A stretch of DNA of 64,000 bases, taken from assembly GCA_916700875.1 (NCBI GenBank), contig CAKAKS010000031.1:20061880-20125879 (forward strand), given 5' to 3'. The stretch comes from Sebastes aleutianus. Taxonomy: Eukaryota > Chordata > Actinopteri > Perciformes > Sebastidae. Of the stretch, positions 47,757 to 60,790 are shown one piece after another. The notes beneath the pieces were generated by a model. The model was not told the origin of the DNA and ran no database searches. It saw only the letters and a program-made list of their open reading frames with translations. A program made the position numbers and the translations under genes. Position 1 is the first letter of the stretch. The number at the start of each line of letters is the position of its first letter.

Positions 47757-48660
47757 TAGGGCTGGGACAATACACCTACTGTATCTCTCGATTTGATATT
47801 ATCACGATGCTTGGATGCCGATTATATATGTATTGCGATTCTACAAGTATTGCAATATTACGATATATTGCAATTTTTGCTTTAATATTAGGCCATGGTA
47901 ATAAGTTGAATAATACACTTCTAGGGACTTTTACGTTGGAAAATATCTAAATTAATACAGAATCCCTTTGTTAACACCTTATTCTGAATGCAGGACGTAG
48001 TCACAGGTGTATACTTCGGCTAACTACGCCAAGTCCGTCTCTAGCTCTCCCGTCAGCCCCGTTCTCTTTATACATCCATGGTCAGCTCCATCGGGGCCGT
48101 TTGAATGCATTTAACATAAATGTCAGTATATCGGTGCTCTACAGTTGAAGCATTGGCCGATTTGACCACGGAGATGAGAGTGACGGCTTGCTTGACCGCA
48201 AGTTATTGCAATACAATAGCGTTTCCTGTCTATGAGTTAGCATGCAGCTTTAGCCATGATGTCTAGCTCTGCTTTTCCTGGCAATGTGTGAAACCCAAAG
48301 TGTTTCCATACTTTACTGTATGTATAGTGTTTACATCTTTGGATTTAAAATGGGAGGGTGCAGGTTGTATCCATGCCGACCCTCTGCTGTTTTGTGCTTT
48401 CTCGTTTTGGCTCGCTGCGGCCAGCTGTGGTTTGTTTTGGTTGACGGATACGGAACAGATATGACGTCACGCTATTCAGACAACAACAATAAAAATGGTA
48501 ACTTCCTTCGACCTCCCCAAAGACTCAAATGAAACACATACAGTATTGTTGTTTTGAAAGACTGCATGGACAATACCAAAGCTGATAAAGGAGGCCAGCT
48601 CAGAAAACGGAGCCACACACAGGTGAAGTGCTTGGTTGAACTGTAGACGGCTGTAATTAT
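47757..48660. repeat. Region of mixed MITE fragments
   Basis: Begins AGGGCTGGGACAATACACC and continues with an ATATTGCAATATT-type inner part. It includes CCCGTTCTCTTTATACATCC (near 48057), related to CAGTTCTCTTTATATATCC near 52673. A perfect CRE lies at 48462-48469. Boundaries uncertain. Confidence 0.4.
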
Positions 48661-50904
48661 ATGGAACATATAGCCTTTTTCTTTACCTGCCGTGGGGACA
48701 CACAGAGGATAGAGATCACAGCATCGGCTCCGGGTTTATCACGGCAGTTCAGTGCTGTTTGTCGGGCCTGCATCTGTACACAACACCAGTAATCCCAAGC
48801 AGCAGCTGTGTGTGATATAAATACAAGCTGCGACGACTACTGCATCAGGGACTGAGCACTGACTTTTAATTGTCAATAATATCAAGTACAGTGCACAGAT
48901 AGAGAATGTGTTTGTGGAAGGAAATTATAAACTCTGTGATGCATTTGTTACATTGATATCAGGAAATTGAACCCATTGCTGGAGCTCAGACAGCTCAGGA
49001 GCAAAGTGGCCGTTAATGTTGAGCTCAATAACACAGCACAGGGCTCACAGATAAACATCTGAGGGCTGAAGCCTTTTGAGGCAAATTCGCGACTGAGGGA
49101 TGTTTACGTTTAATTGACTTGACAGGACCAGATGCTTCTTGATTAATCAAAACATAATTTTTTCTAAAACCTAACAAAATTAATCATGATCTGGAGAAAT
49201 GATCGGAAAACTGTGATTATGTTCATCCATTATATGTATAAAGAGAACATAGTAAGCCCCAATGGGACTTTATTATTGAATGGTGCATTCCAATGAAATA
49301 AATGTATTTTTGTGTTGCTTCCAGATGTCTGTTCTGAGGGGCAATTAAGTACCATAGTTTGCTGGTTAAAGGATAAGGCTAGTCATATTCTGTGTTGTTC
49401 TTATTGTCAACAAACCTCAAAGTACAAAACACAACAAACAGGATTTTTAACCAGGAGACAGGTGTTTTGTTTTGTAAGTTATGTTAGCGACGTTTGTCAC
49501 ATGGTTTTTAATTAAGTTTGTGACGTGTTTTTCGTACTTTGTTTTCCGTGAGACCGGGTTGCTTGTTGAATCCATCCACCTTGATCAATACTGTCAAATG
49601 TGCTAAAAGTTGGGTGAGCATTCCTATGGAAGCCCTGTATTCGTGTTAAGCGTAAAATTACGATTAATTATGGACAATCATGCAATAAATCGGGATTAAA
49701 TATTTTAAGCTCGATTGACAGACCTGGAAAAAAATTAATTATAATTTAAAAAAAAAATTATTATAGAAATAATAACCACTTGTAACTCAAATTAATGGAT
49801 GCAATTGATGAAATTGAAATAATCAATACAAACTCAGGATCAGGTCTACTTATCATTGTTCATTTAAATTCTTCACCAGTGGCAGACACAAAGAGCAATG
49901 CTGCCATCACAGTGGCGTTAAGGGAGAAGAGTAAATGGTGTGTTACTTATCATCTGGGCCAGTTTTTGGCCTTGTATCTTTTCATCTATCGACTGTTCAG
50001 GAGTTGATGGGCAGGCCCAGTCGAGGGTAACACCTCAGGAGCTCAATATCTCGCTCCTGGACATCTCAGCACTGACTGACTGCAGGGACTGAACTCTTGA
50101 CCCGCCCAATGCGTCACAGTCTCGACTCCTCGCCAGACTAACTCTGCACTGCCAAGTCACAAGAGAGCACTAATTGTTTAATTGACGTGCAAAGCGTCGT
50201 CGTTAATGGCCCGACATCTCCCAGTCCTCCCGACACCACGTCTGTCCGTCAGTCAGTCCGCGTCCTGGTGGCTATCTGAGCTCCCCACATGTGTGTCCGC
50301 AGCCTCGGGCCCAGCGCTGTCAGATCAGCTTTCCACGGCAGACAGCACAAGGTCATCAGACGACGACCCTCGGCCGGGGCTTCCCCGCGGTCGCTCAGCT
50401 GTCCACATTCATTCTCAGTCAGCCGGCGTCCTGCGCTCAACAGCCGTCAGGGTGGCATCGCTCTACACTCACAGCCAGATATCTTCATCTAAAAGCCCCT
50501 CCCGACATTTTGGGAAATTCACTGATTTGCTGTCTCATGGTTAGATATCGATATTTAGTTTCATCTCTAAGCATTCAGTACAGAGGTACCTCAGTGTTTT
50601 AGGAGCTGATGGGGGCATGGAATTACCACTTCTCTTATACAGATTCGCAACCAATTATTTTCACTATTGATTAATTTGCTTTTTTAAAACTAATTGTTTA
50701 ATATGTCAGAAAATTGTGGAAAGAATGCCACGTCACAATTTTCCTGACACTCAATTAATATCATTAAGTTGCCTGTTTTGTCCGATAAAAAGTCCAAAAC
50801 CCAAAGATATTTGGTTTACTGTCACATAAGAACATTTTCATACTTGATGAGCTGGAACCAGGAAATGTTTGGCTTTTTTTTGCATGAAAAATGACAATCG
50901 ATAA

Positions 50905-51178
50905 TGGCTACTATGGGGACTAAGATCATCACACATGAATACAATTGGGCTCATTGGATCCACAAGAGTCTCACCTTTACAGTGATACCCAATTTATGTA
51001 ATTCCAAGACTGTTTAGGGACCCCAGTATGCAGAAATATTCAAACACATCATTTCAGAATAGAAAAAAAACATTTATACTGCATGAAAAAAACTGGATGT
51101 TTTTCGCACAAAACTGCCAGTGACTATTATGAAGTGTACATGTCTGTAAAGGGGAGACTCGTGGGTACCCATAGAACA
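50905..51178 (+). repeat. Dispersed DNA-transposon fragment
   Basis: Inverse of much of 899-1345: GGCTACTATGGGGACTAAGA, CAATTGGGCTCATTGGATCC, GAGACTCGTGGGTACCCATA. A third copy is at 62655-62880. Confidence 0.65.
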
Positions 51179-53204
51179 ATGCCAGCCTGATCCTTCAAAA
51201 TAATATTTCTTGAAATACAGGAGGGAGGAAAACAGGAGAAGAAAGAAAGATGTCTAAAAACACAAAGGGAGATGTGAATACAATAGTACGTTTCAGGTAA
51301 TTGTCTGTCATGCAGACGTCAACGCAGCAGTGAAGAGCCCACCTGTGATCACTGAGCCATGACCTCCTCTCCTCCTCCCCCCCGAGAAACAGCACACGGG
51401 TTGAGAATGAACCGAGTCTTAATAGACGAGTAGAGGACAACATGCGAGCTGTTTAGGACTCTTGATGGCAATCATCGGGCAGCTTGGGCGGAAATTGGTG
51501 CTGCTGTTTAATGTGTCTCCGTGTCAGAGAGAAAACACTGAGGAGCACTGAAGAGATTCACCTTCCAGACCCTTCAACTCACACAACTAACCCACACATA
51601 CACACACAGACACATGACAAGACTAAAAGTCTAAAGGCCTGCTATTGTCCCCCAGAGGCTGCTGTGGTCATTACACCTAAAGATGAAACTAAATGAAAAA
51701 GGTTTCATTCAGTCCATTCATCATATACAGTATACAGGGGAATGGAAACACAGAAAACAAGTACAAAGACAGTAGTGCAAGTTGCATTAAGAGCAATGTA
51801 TGTACGAGCATGTACGGATGGATTCCTTAGGTTTTTCTAGTTTCATATGATACCAGTATCTTCACTCTAGCTTTAAGATTGAGAACGCTACAGCCTCTGA
51901 AATACAGTACTGTCGGTCTCAAGGGTAAAATGTGCTAACGGATAAAAATGTACATAGAAAATATTGTTTCTCTGTCGCCTGACACTATATGCACATCATT
52001 TCATTTAAACCATTACTTAAATTGACTTCACCCCTGGGTGTGAATCCACTGAAATTAAGTTTTTTTTTGCTGTTCAAGTTTAACCAGATAATCTAACCAT
52101 TATATTTGGAGTTTAAACTGAAAGGAAGTGCACCTGAAAGGTCAGTCATAATTTCTGAAATCCGCAGGAAAACTCTGTGATGGATGGTCATTCTATTTTG
52201 GAGGTTATCCTTTAATGAACACCATTTCCCACAAGCCCTGGACTGCAGTGGTTACACATCACCATTCAGCCCCCAGGAAGAACGCCGGTCGTTGATGCCA
52301 ATTTTCGTAGTGGCCAAACGGCAGTACTACAACTTCCGTGTCTGTCACGTGGCCCAAAAAGACTTTTTCCCATAGACTTACATCGGGAAAGAGACGTCCG
52401 TAACTCAGCGGACAATTTTTTTTAGGTGAATCAACTCCCCAGTATGAACACTTGAACAGCCCTTATTTAAATCATTAGGTCCTAAAAGTTGTTAAATCCA
52501 CTAATAGCTGAATACAGAGTTATTTCCCTTCCTCCGTTCATGTGAATGAGACCCAGACCGAGGCTGGAGCAAGGGCTGGGAGGTGGAGTTAGCTAAGCTG
52601 TGACGACAGGCTTTATGCGTCACTGATCAGCTTTCATAGGAATGAACGGGGGCCCGCCTCCAACGCTGTATCCAGTTCTCTTTATATATCCACGATCACC
52701 ACCTTGACACATTGAGGCCAGGTAGACATTTGTTTGACAGCAGAGATTACAGCTAAAAAGCTGTGAAATGAAAGATTAGCAGTGGTGCCATATTGTTCTC
52801 TTTGCTGTCATAGTAGCAGATTGGTGTGCTTCACAATGATTTCAATGAGGATTTGTGGAAGTATGAAAACACACATTTACTGTCCGGTAAAACTGTTCTG
52901 TAAGAAGTTTTATCACCACAACTTGTTGGACACTTAAAACCTTCGAGATCCGAGTGCATGTTTTAGGATCAGTTTTCACGCTTCGTGACTCAAAGTGGAC
53001 GTTAGTGTCAGACCTGGTTTGGCGTGAATGTGGAGATGAGATGTGGGTTAAAAGGCTTTCATTAGTCTCTAACCAAATGCTTAATAAAGACTTCACACTC
53101 ATCAAGCTTTGGTTCAATCGACTTCCTAATTTCCAAGCTTATTTCCATATTCATGGCTGTGACGCAGAGGTCAGAGTTTGAATGTTTGTCGAGGTGTGAA
53201 CAGA

Positions 53205-53550
53205 AAAATATGTAAAAAACATAACATAAGTACAGAAAACCCATCACAAATGTCACTTATGTAACTTCAAAATAACTCGACAACACTTAGGGACATAAAC
53301 AACCTTGGTCCTGTGTTTGATGGACCCATTTGCCTCCCCTCCAGCCCACCATGAGCAGTCTTTCTCCCTTTTTATTCTACGTCACTAGCTCAGAGCGTAG
53401 CAGATTCACACATATACTTTTACATTGCAGTCAGTACAGACTAAGCTGTTTGATATGACACGCAAAAAGCAAGAAAGGTGTTGTTATTGCATGCGAAATG
53501 ACTTAAAAATTAGTGTTACATTCATACGCCAATTGGTGAGACCGGGCGGT
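53205..53550. repeat. Dispersed repeat, first of a pair
   Basis: Shares AACTCGACAACACTT, ATTCTACGTCACTAGCTCAG and ACATTGCAGTCAGTACAGAC with the second copy at 54600-54945, in the same orientation, 1.4 kb apart. Related pieces near 49485-49560 and 34255-34330. Confidence 0.6.
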
Positions 53551-54599
53551 CGTGTCTAGAAGGTAACCTGCAAATTGCAAAATTTGATCTGAGATCGCAA
53601 GACGACCTATCCTAACCTTAACTATTTGAGATTGATGCCCTTAATTTCCCTTTAATTACCCTTTAAAACATGAATTATTGGCTACTGGAAGATATACACT
53701 ATGTGACAACTAATCCAACTAATCTTTAAAAGAACTGAATCCATTTTAAAAAGAAATAGCTGTAACATTAAAATACACACAAAATATATAACATATTAAA
53801 TTACAGATCATTGAGACTAGCCTTTTATCGGGAACATTATCAATTATTTGGGGTTATTTGTAAAGCTGTCAGAATAGACGGTCAGTAATATCTGTCTGAC
53901 AAGGAAGAAACTTTACGTTCAAACTTTCCAAACTACTTCAGATGGCATTATGTAGTGTATGCATCACCTGATCACCTAATCACTTCCAACAACCATCTAC
54001 TGTATGTCTGTGCATCACCGAGGTGGGCTGTCTACCGACCTGCAGTCACCTCCACGAAAAACAATTAACGTTCTCATTTCCAGCCAGACCCGTCCGTCTC
54101 ACTGAATGAACTGAAAAAAGCAAATGGCTCTCTGCTGATCTCACTCATGACTTTCATAACTTCAAATGCACTTTCAGCAGTCAGGCAGGTGGCCGAGCAC
54201 CTGTCGGCTAACACACACACACACACACACAGACAAATGCACACACTTATTTAACTATTAATTAATTTAATTAGCCTTTTTTTTATTAAACAATTCAAGA
54301 TTTAAAATGCTGTGAAAATAAAAAAAAAAATGTTCCCACCTCATCTTTTTCATTTGAAGTTTTGTATTATCAATTTAATAATCAATATGAACAGTGTTGA
54401 TTTCCCTGACCGTTACAAGGTCCGGTATGGGGGACAGGGGAGGAGGACCCAGACGAAGAAACTCGCATGTCATTTGTACGCCTATTTCGCGCGTCATTTT
54501 TACGCCACGCAAAAAAAGGACTACAGTTTAGGCGACAGAAGGAAAAACGTCACGGTTGGGCTTTAAATAACTACGTGAACTAAGTAAAATACATACTGA

Positions 54600-54945
54600 A
54601 ACAACTTAATAGAAGTACAGAAAACACGTCACAAACGTAACTTTAAAAGAACTCGACAACACTTTGGTTTCGAACGCCAGTCTCCCGGTTGAAAGTCCTG
54701 TGTTTGTTGGACCCCTCAACCTCCCTTCCTGCCCGCCTGCTATGAGCAGTTTTTCTCATTTTTTCATTCTACATCATTACCTCAGAGAATAGCATATTTA
54801 CACGGATGCATTTACATTGCAGTCAGTACAGACTACATGGCGTACAAATGACACACCAAAAGCAAGAAAGGCGTTTTTATTGCACTTTAAATGAATTGCG
54901 ATTACCGTGTAATTCATACTCCATTTAGTGCGACCGGGCTGGGTC
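54600..54945. repeat. Dispersed repeat, second of a pair
   Basis: Same family as 53205-53550 (AACTCGACAACACTTTGG ... TTGCAGTCAGTACAGACTAC ... GCGACCGGGCTGGG). Confidence 0.6.
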
Positions 54946-55709
54946 ATAAATACATATATTACAATACATACATACATGACAAACATGTCAGGTTTTCAAT
55001 TCTGCCTCATTTCTGTCTCCATCTCTGTGAGTAGACCATTTGCTCCGGCCCTGACTGCAGTAGACTGGAGGGTGTAAATCTTGGGGGATCATTTGGACCA
55101 GAGCCTCTGGATTTGTCACCGTGTGCCACAAGCCTTTTGCATGAGCCACAACAGAGGTATTTTAGCAATTCAAATCTTCAGACAGGTTCAAATCAGTTCA
55201 GCTGCAACAAGATTCCCATCTGCCGGTATAAATACGATAGGGGCACTCATCTGAATCTAGCTTTATAAGCCACAAAAACACATGCTTAAGAGAATAAACA
55301 TATCACCTCACCACATATACTGCGCAGTATAAATATCCAGTCTAATCCTTTTAACAGCATCTCTCCTGTTTGCTAGAAAGACACATACCAGCTTTTGTCT
55401 TACTGAGGGCAACATGAGGACACAGGAAGAGACAGTCCAAAAGCAGAGTGATTGCAGCATGTCTGGGAGCAAACTGAATCAATTTCTCTGAATGTATCGT
55501 AGGTGTTAAATTTAGATGTGTGCCTCCTCTTCCACCTCCTCCGATGATGGCTGTACAAAGTGAGGAAGTGGGAGCCGTTAGAATTAATGCAATTTAAAAT
55601 CCTCACTGCCTGCGAGAGAGATGCAGAAGAAAAGGATAATTTTGTCAGCAGCAGTCACAGTTGGAATATTGATACAATGAACACGCTGTTAGCTAGCTAA
55701 CTTTAATAG

Positions 55710-55990
55710 TTATACTAAAGGGATATTCCGGTGATTTAGTAGTGCACTTTTTGGGCGATTTTGAGAAAAAGAATGGTCAAAATTTAAGCACCATTCAGCC
55801 CCTAGTATGAGTCAAACTCATAGATTGTATATAGGAAGTGGACGGTTGTACTTAGCTCCACCCTCTTGGCATGGTGAAGGCCAAATACCAAGATGGTGAC
55901 GGCCAAAATGCCGAACTCGAGGCTTCAAAACGGCAGTCCACAAACCAATGGGTGACGTCACGGTGACTACGTCCACTTATAAATACAGTC
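55710..55990. repeat. Dispersed repeat carrying CCAAT and CRE motifs
   Basis: The right part, CCAAAATGCCGAACTCGAGG to GTGACTACGTCCACTT, is nearly identical to 60688-60788. Both copies contain ACCAATGGG 4-5 bases before a perfect TGACGTCA (55953-55960 here). Confidence 0.65.
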
Positions 55991-57276
55991 TATGTATCTG
56001 AACAGTTGAGTAACGTAAACTAAGATGAGGATGTAAATCATTTACTGTGTTTATCTTAAAGTATGAGGTCAGGGCTCCACGTGTCTCTATGTAAACTATA
56101 AAAAAGGTCTTGTACCCAGTGATTGGACGAAACAGCGTGTCGTACAATCTGCTGATTAATAATGTGGTTTCCATCCAGACAGCCTTGTTAAATCTCAAAA
56201 TATGCTCTTTGTCCCGTAAGGAGTAGGCATGTAAATGCTCTGACAGAGAGAAAAAATCATATGCTTTTAGTCGCCATGGTTACGGTGAATGGTGCGACTC
56301 TATCACGGAAACATTTAGTCAAATTTGGGTCATATGGTTTAAAATGGTCAGGATGGAACATCTCTGACAAACACGGGGGACGAGCGGGAAAATGTAGCAC
56401 AGTACATGCTAAGTGCATTCATTTAAGATCATTTAGTCACTAGAGGCTTAAAAACACGGCCTCAACAACACTTGTGTAAGTAGACGGTACGAGGGAATAT
56501 AGTGGAGATGTTTGGTCTGAGGATGAGGAGCTAGCTCTAAAAATCCATAAACATTGAAATCTTCAGAATTAGAGTGAGGGTACTGGGCCACATTATGTAC
56601 TGACAGCACTGAGAAATAAACATAGAGGTATTATAAGGCAAATAGATAAAAACACACAGCTGTATACAGTATATAAGGATCAAGTGGTTATACAGTGTCT
56701 GCAGGGTGCTGGTGTTGAATAGTGAGGAGAATGCATGACAGAATAGGTTAGAGTGAATAATGTATGGGTTGTACAATAAATTATAGATATGGCCACACGT
56801 GCAGCTACATTTAATAATGTACAGGGATATGTATATACAGTACAACCTGCTTTGTAAGTCATGCTGGAGCAGTCAGTCACGCACGTCACTATTGGCACGC
56901 GGTAGCTTAAGTGAAGTGATCTCATCCGCATGCCAAATTAACTCTTCCCCAGCCATTGGCAGTTGCGAAGCCAGTTATTTACGGTAGTTTGATTGATTTT
57001 TTCCCATTCCGCGAAGACCTGCCCTACTCTGCCTCTGATTGGCTGGTTACTCGTTGTCTTCTTAAGTTTATTTCTGATGAACAAGATTCGTGGAAGATTG
57101 ATATGGTTAATGATTTCAAAATGTTTTCATAAGGATGGCAGCCTTCTTGTATAATGCTCTCATATGTGTGTATATAGGCCCATTGTTTTATATTTCATTG
57201 TACATTAGCCCACTAATTATGGTACACAGACGCATCTCCTGAGGCACGAAATTTGGATTATTAAATGCTAAAAAGT

Positions 57277-57984
57277 AGGGCTGTCAAAAGTAACGCGATA
57301 ATAATACATTAACGCAAGTTCGTTTTAACGCCACTAATTTATTTAATACATTAAGGCAATTTAGGATTTTTGTTAGGTTAAGTTTTGAAGCTAGAGTGAA
57401 GCGACTGGCATCATATGGAACTATAAAACCTAAGGAATCCATTGGTACCAACCATGTCATACTAGCTTGTTGTGAAGGAGGCTAAATAACGCTCCAATCT
57501 TTCCCTAAATTTTGGCGAGGAAAAACTGTCTGGCCATTTTCAAAGGGGTCCCTTGACATCTGACCTCAAGATATGTGAATGAAAATGGGTTCTATGGGTA
57601 CCCACGAGTCTCCCCTTGACTTTATGATAATCACATGCAGTTTGAGCAAGTCACACTCAAGTCAGCACACTGACACACTGACAGCTGTTGTTGCCTGTTG
57701 GGCTGCAGTTTGCCATGTTATGATTTGAGCATATGTTTTATGCTAAATGCAGTACCTGTGAGGGTTTCTGGACACTATTTGTCATTGTTTTGTGTTGTTA
57801 ATTGATTTCTAATAAAAAATATATTCAAACATTTGCATAAAGCAGCATATTTGCCCACTCCCATGTTAATAAGAGTATTAAATACTTGACAAATCTCCCT
57901 TTAAGGTACATTTTGAACAGATCTAGAAATGTGATTAATTTGTCGATTAATCAAAATTAAATATTTTAATCGATTGACAGCCCT
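57277..57984. mobile_element. Non-autonomous DNA transposon, GGGCTGTCAA family, both ends present
   Basis: Ends AGGGCTGTCA and TGACAGCCCT are exact inverses; about 708 bases. Shares its right two-thirds with 8910-9414 in inverted orientation and blocks with 899-1345. No transposase frame. Confidence 0.7.
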
Positions 57985-60659
57985 ATAATATATATACATA
58001 TATATTCTTGATTTGGAGTGCCAGAGGGGAAAGGTTCAAAAAAGTTGGCCAGATAGAGTGAGGGGGGTCTGCAGTGACTTTCTTGTCCCGTGTGGTGGCT
58101 GAGTCAATCCAGACACTGATGAAATTGGAGAGAACAGACTCAGTGGCTGCCATGTAGGACTGGATCCAGCAGAGGTTCGTCGGACAAACGGCGCCCCGGG
58201 CCCAGACCCGCCGCCACCGCCTAACCACCATCCCTCTGTGTGTGTGTGTGTGTCTGTGCGTGTGTGCCTAATGTGCTATACCATGGGGGAGGAGCGCTGG
58301 CCTGGCATTGCCGTGTATGAGTGATGTTGCCCGGAGTGTGAGGCTGCGTTTTTGAAAGTCGAAGAATCATTGTTCTCTCTTGTTCCATCTCACCGGTCTG
58401 CGTTGAAGCTGCAGTGAACAGCTCGTTTTTTGTAATTTTGCCTCTTTTCTCAAATTTGAGAATTACTGTACATAATGTACAAGCAAAGGCCTGGTCACTG
58501 ACAAACGGGATTAATCCATGTGTCTTCACTGAGTATGTGATCTAGAAGAATGGTGACAAAGTGACTTGAGCTGCTCCCGTCTGGCCATTGTTTTAGGGTC
58601 CCAAGGGTCAGCCGGAACATATACGTATAACTTCCAAGTATTTGCCTCATAATCAATCATTGAAAGTCTATACATCATCAGTTATTGATCAGCTGTGTGA
58701 GTCGTCTTTAACTACCCGACAGGGGGATGCAAAATTTGCTCGTCATCCAAAGTGATAATTTGGGCTACTTTCTGTACAATGTAGGCTCAGTAGGCTCAGT
58801 AGGCTCAGCTCGACACAAGATGACGATTACTGATGGCTGTCAAAACTGTTTACAATTGGCAGAGCATTTTGGCAAATTTTTCTTGGGCGCTACCCACATA
58901 ATCAGCTGTGCTGCTCATCCCACAAATGCATGATCCTTACAAGTTGGACATCATTGTGAAGGTAAATAAACAGGCTGTCCAATGATGTAAAATACAATGC
59001 CAATTAGAATTGTAACAACAGAGAAATAATCCACCAAACACAAGTTTCCGAACTTTTGTTTCCCAGTTTATATATACCAAAAAAACTAGTTCTGTCAAAC
59101 CTGGCTGATTAGAACTACATTTTATATTAATGAGAGTAAATAATACATCAATCCAAATATTCTAAATTCTATCTATATCTATCTATGAATGGAGACAATC
59201 CATTAATAATTAAACCATCTATTTAGACTTATCAACAGTGACCACGGCTGCCAACGAGAATAGTTTTCATTGATTTAGATTCACTCTGAGATTAATGTGG
59301 TCAATTAGAGGAAGAAGGAGCGAATTGGATCAATTACCAGTGTGCAAAAGGAACATTTGACATCTCATTAAGAAGGGTCGAATGATGGGTTTGTCTAGCA
59401 GTAACAGTGAAGATATAGACACAGTGACTGTGTTTTTGTATGAATGAGGATTCTCAGAAAAGTGTTTTACATGATAGCTCAATAAAGTGATCTTTTAGGT
59501 GTCCTGTTTCAGCCTGGTCTCACTCCAAGGCCTCATTAGATATTACTTTGTTTTTTGTGCTTTTGTGGAGTTTGTGTTGGAGTCTGAGTTGTGGTGGGGG
59601 CTGATCGTTTTTTGGCGTCAGCAGACTCCATTTCTAACTGAATGTTAGCTATCATTCCACACTGTAAGCCCTGTAGAGGAGCTGAAAATAAAGGCACTTA
59701 CGAGGGCGCATGATGTCACATCCATGGGATTTTTCCCGGAAAAAACGGCCTGGATTCTTCGCATTAAAAGCATCCTACAGGCTGATAGAGGAAACCCAGA
59801 TAGTCACAGAAGGTCTAATTTTTTAGACTAAAGCTGTCTTTTATTAGAGCTCTTAATCTGAAAAAAAAAATAATAAAAGACTGAGTTTCTTCCTTTTTTA
59901 AGAATCTGTGAAAAAGAGAAAATGTAATCAGGAAGAGATGGAGAAGTACGGACAAAGATGTAGAGCCACCAGCTGCCGCTGTGTCTTTCCACCTTCTGGT
60001 CAGGACTATAGGAGTATATTTGCCTGGGACCCCCTCAGCTGAGGAAAAGCCTGTGTGATTATTTCGTGTGAGCGTCAGGCTGTGAATGATTCGTGTGTGT
60101 GTGAACCCCAGGGTGATGCAAGTGTGAACGGCGTCTGTCCACCTCCAACGAGATGACACACTCTGATAATTTTCCAGTGTTCGTCCACCAGCTCACATCA
60201 ACGAAGCTCCTCTGAGGGATGATTGGTTTTTAAACGAGCTGTCTAAACTGCTGCCTGCTCAACATGATGATGATAATTCTCATTACCCTCAGGTTATAAA
60301 ATCGCCGAGCTTTGTTATGCCCACTGAGGCGTTACACTGGCTGCTAATTATCTGCCATCACCGATGACAGCGTCTGCCACTTGATCACATGCAAGATGTC
60401 TTAATCTGAAGTGACAAAGAAATGTACACAGCAACAAACATGTGCACAGTAGTTATGTTCCATACACCTCTGTTTATGCACATTTCTTTTCATTTTTTAG
60501 AACACAATTACATATATATGACGATATGCTCTTACATGTTCAAAAAATATAAATTGTGCATTCTTTTTAGAGTGGCTACTTTTGAAAAGTGAATGAGCAG
60601 CTGTAAAGTGGTTATTGGTAGAAGAGATCAATAAGTAGAGATATATCGATAACGTTTTT

Positions 60660-60790
60660 TATGTATCTGCCAGCCAAAAAACAAGATGACGACGGCCAAA
60701 ATGCTGAACTCGAGGGCTTCAAAACCGTAGTCCACAAACCAATGGGTGACGTCACGGTGACTACGTCCACTTCTTTTTTACAGTCTATGG
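60660..60790. repeat. Second copy of the CCAAT/CRE dispersed repeat
   Basis: GCCAAAATGCTGAACTCGAG ... CCACAAACCAATGGGTGACG ... TTTTACAGTCTATGG; CRE at 60747-60754. Confidence 0.65.

Noticed and set aside
50182..50544. 120-codon plus-strand frame
   Set aside because: Overlapping open frames in all directions and a shuffled Ser/Arg-rich composition; no family resemblance.
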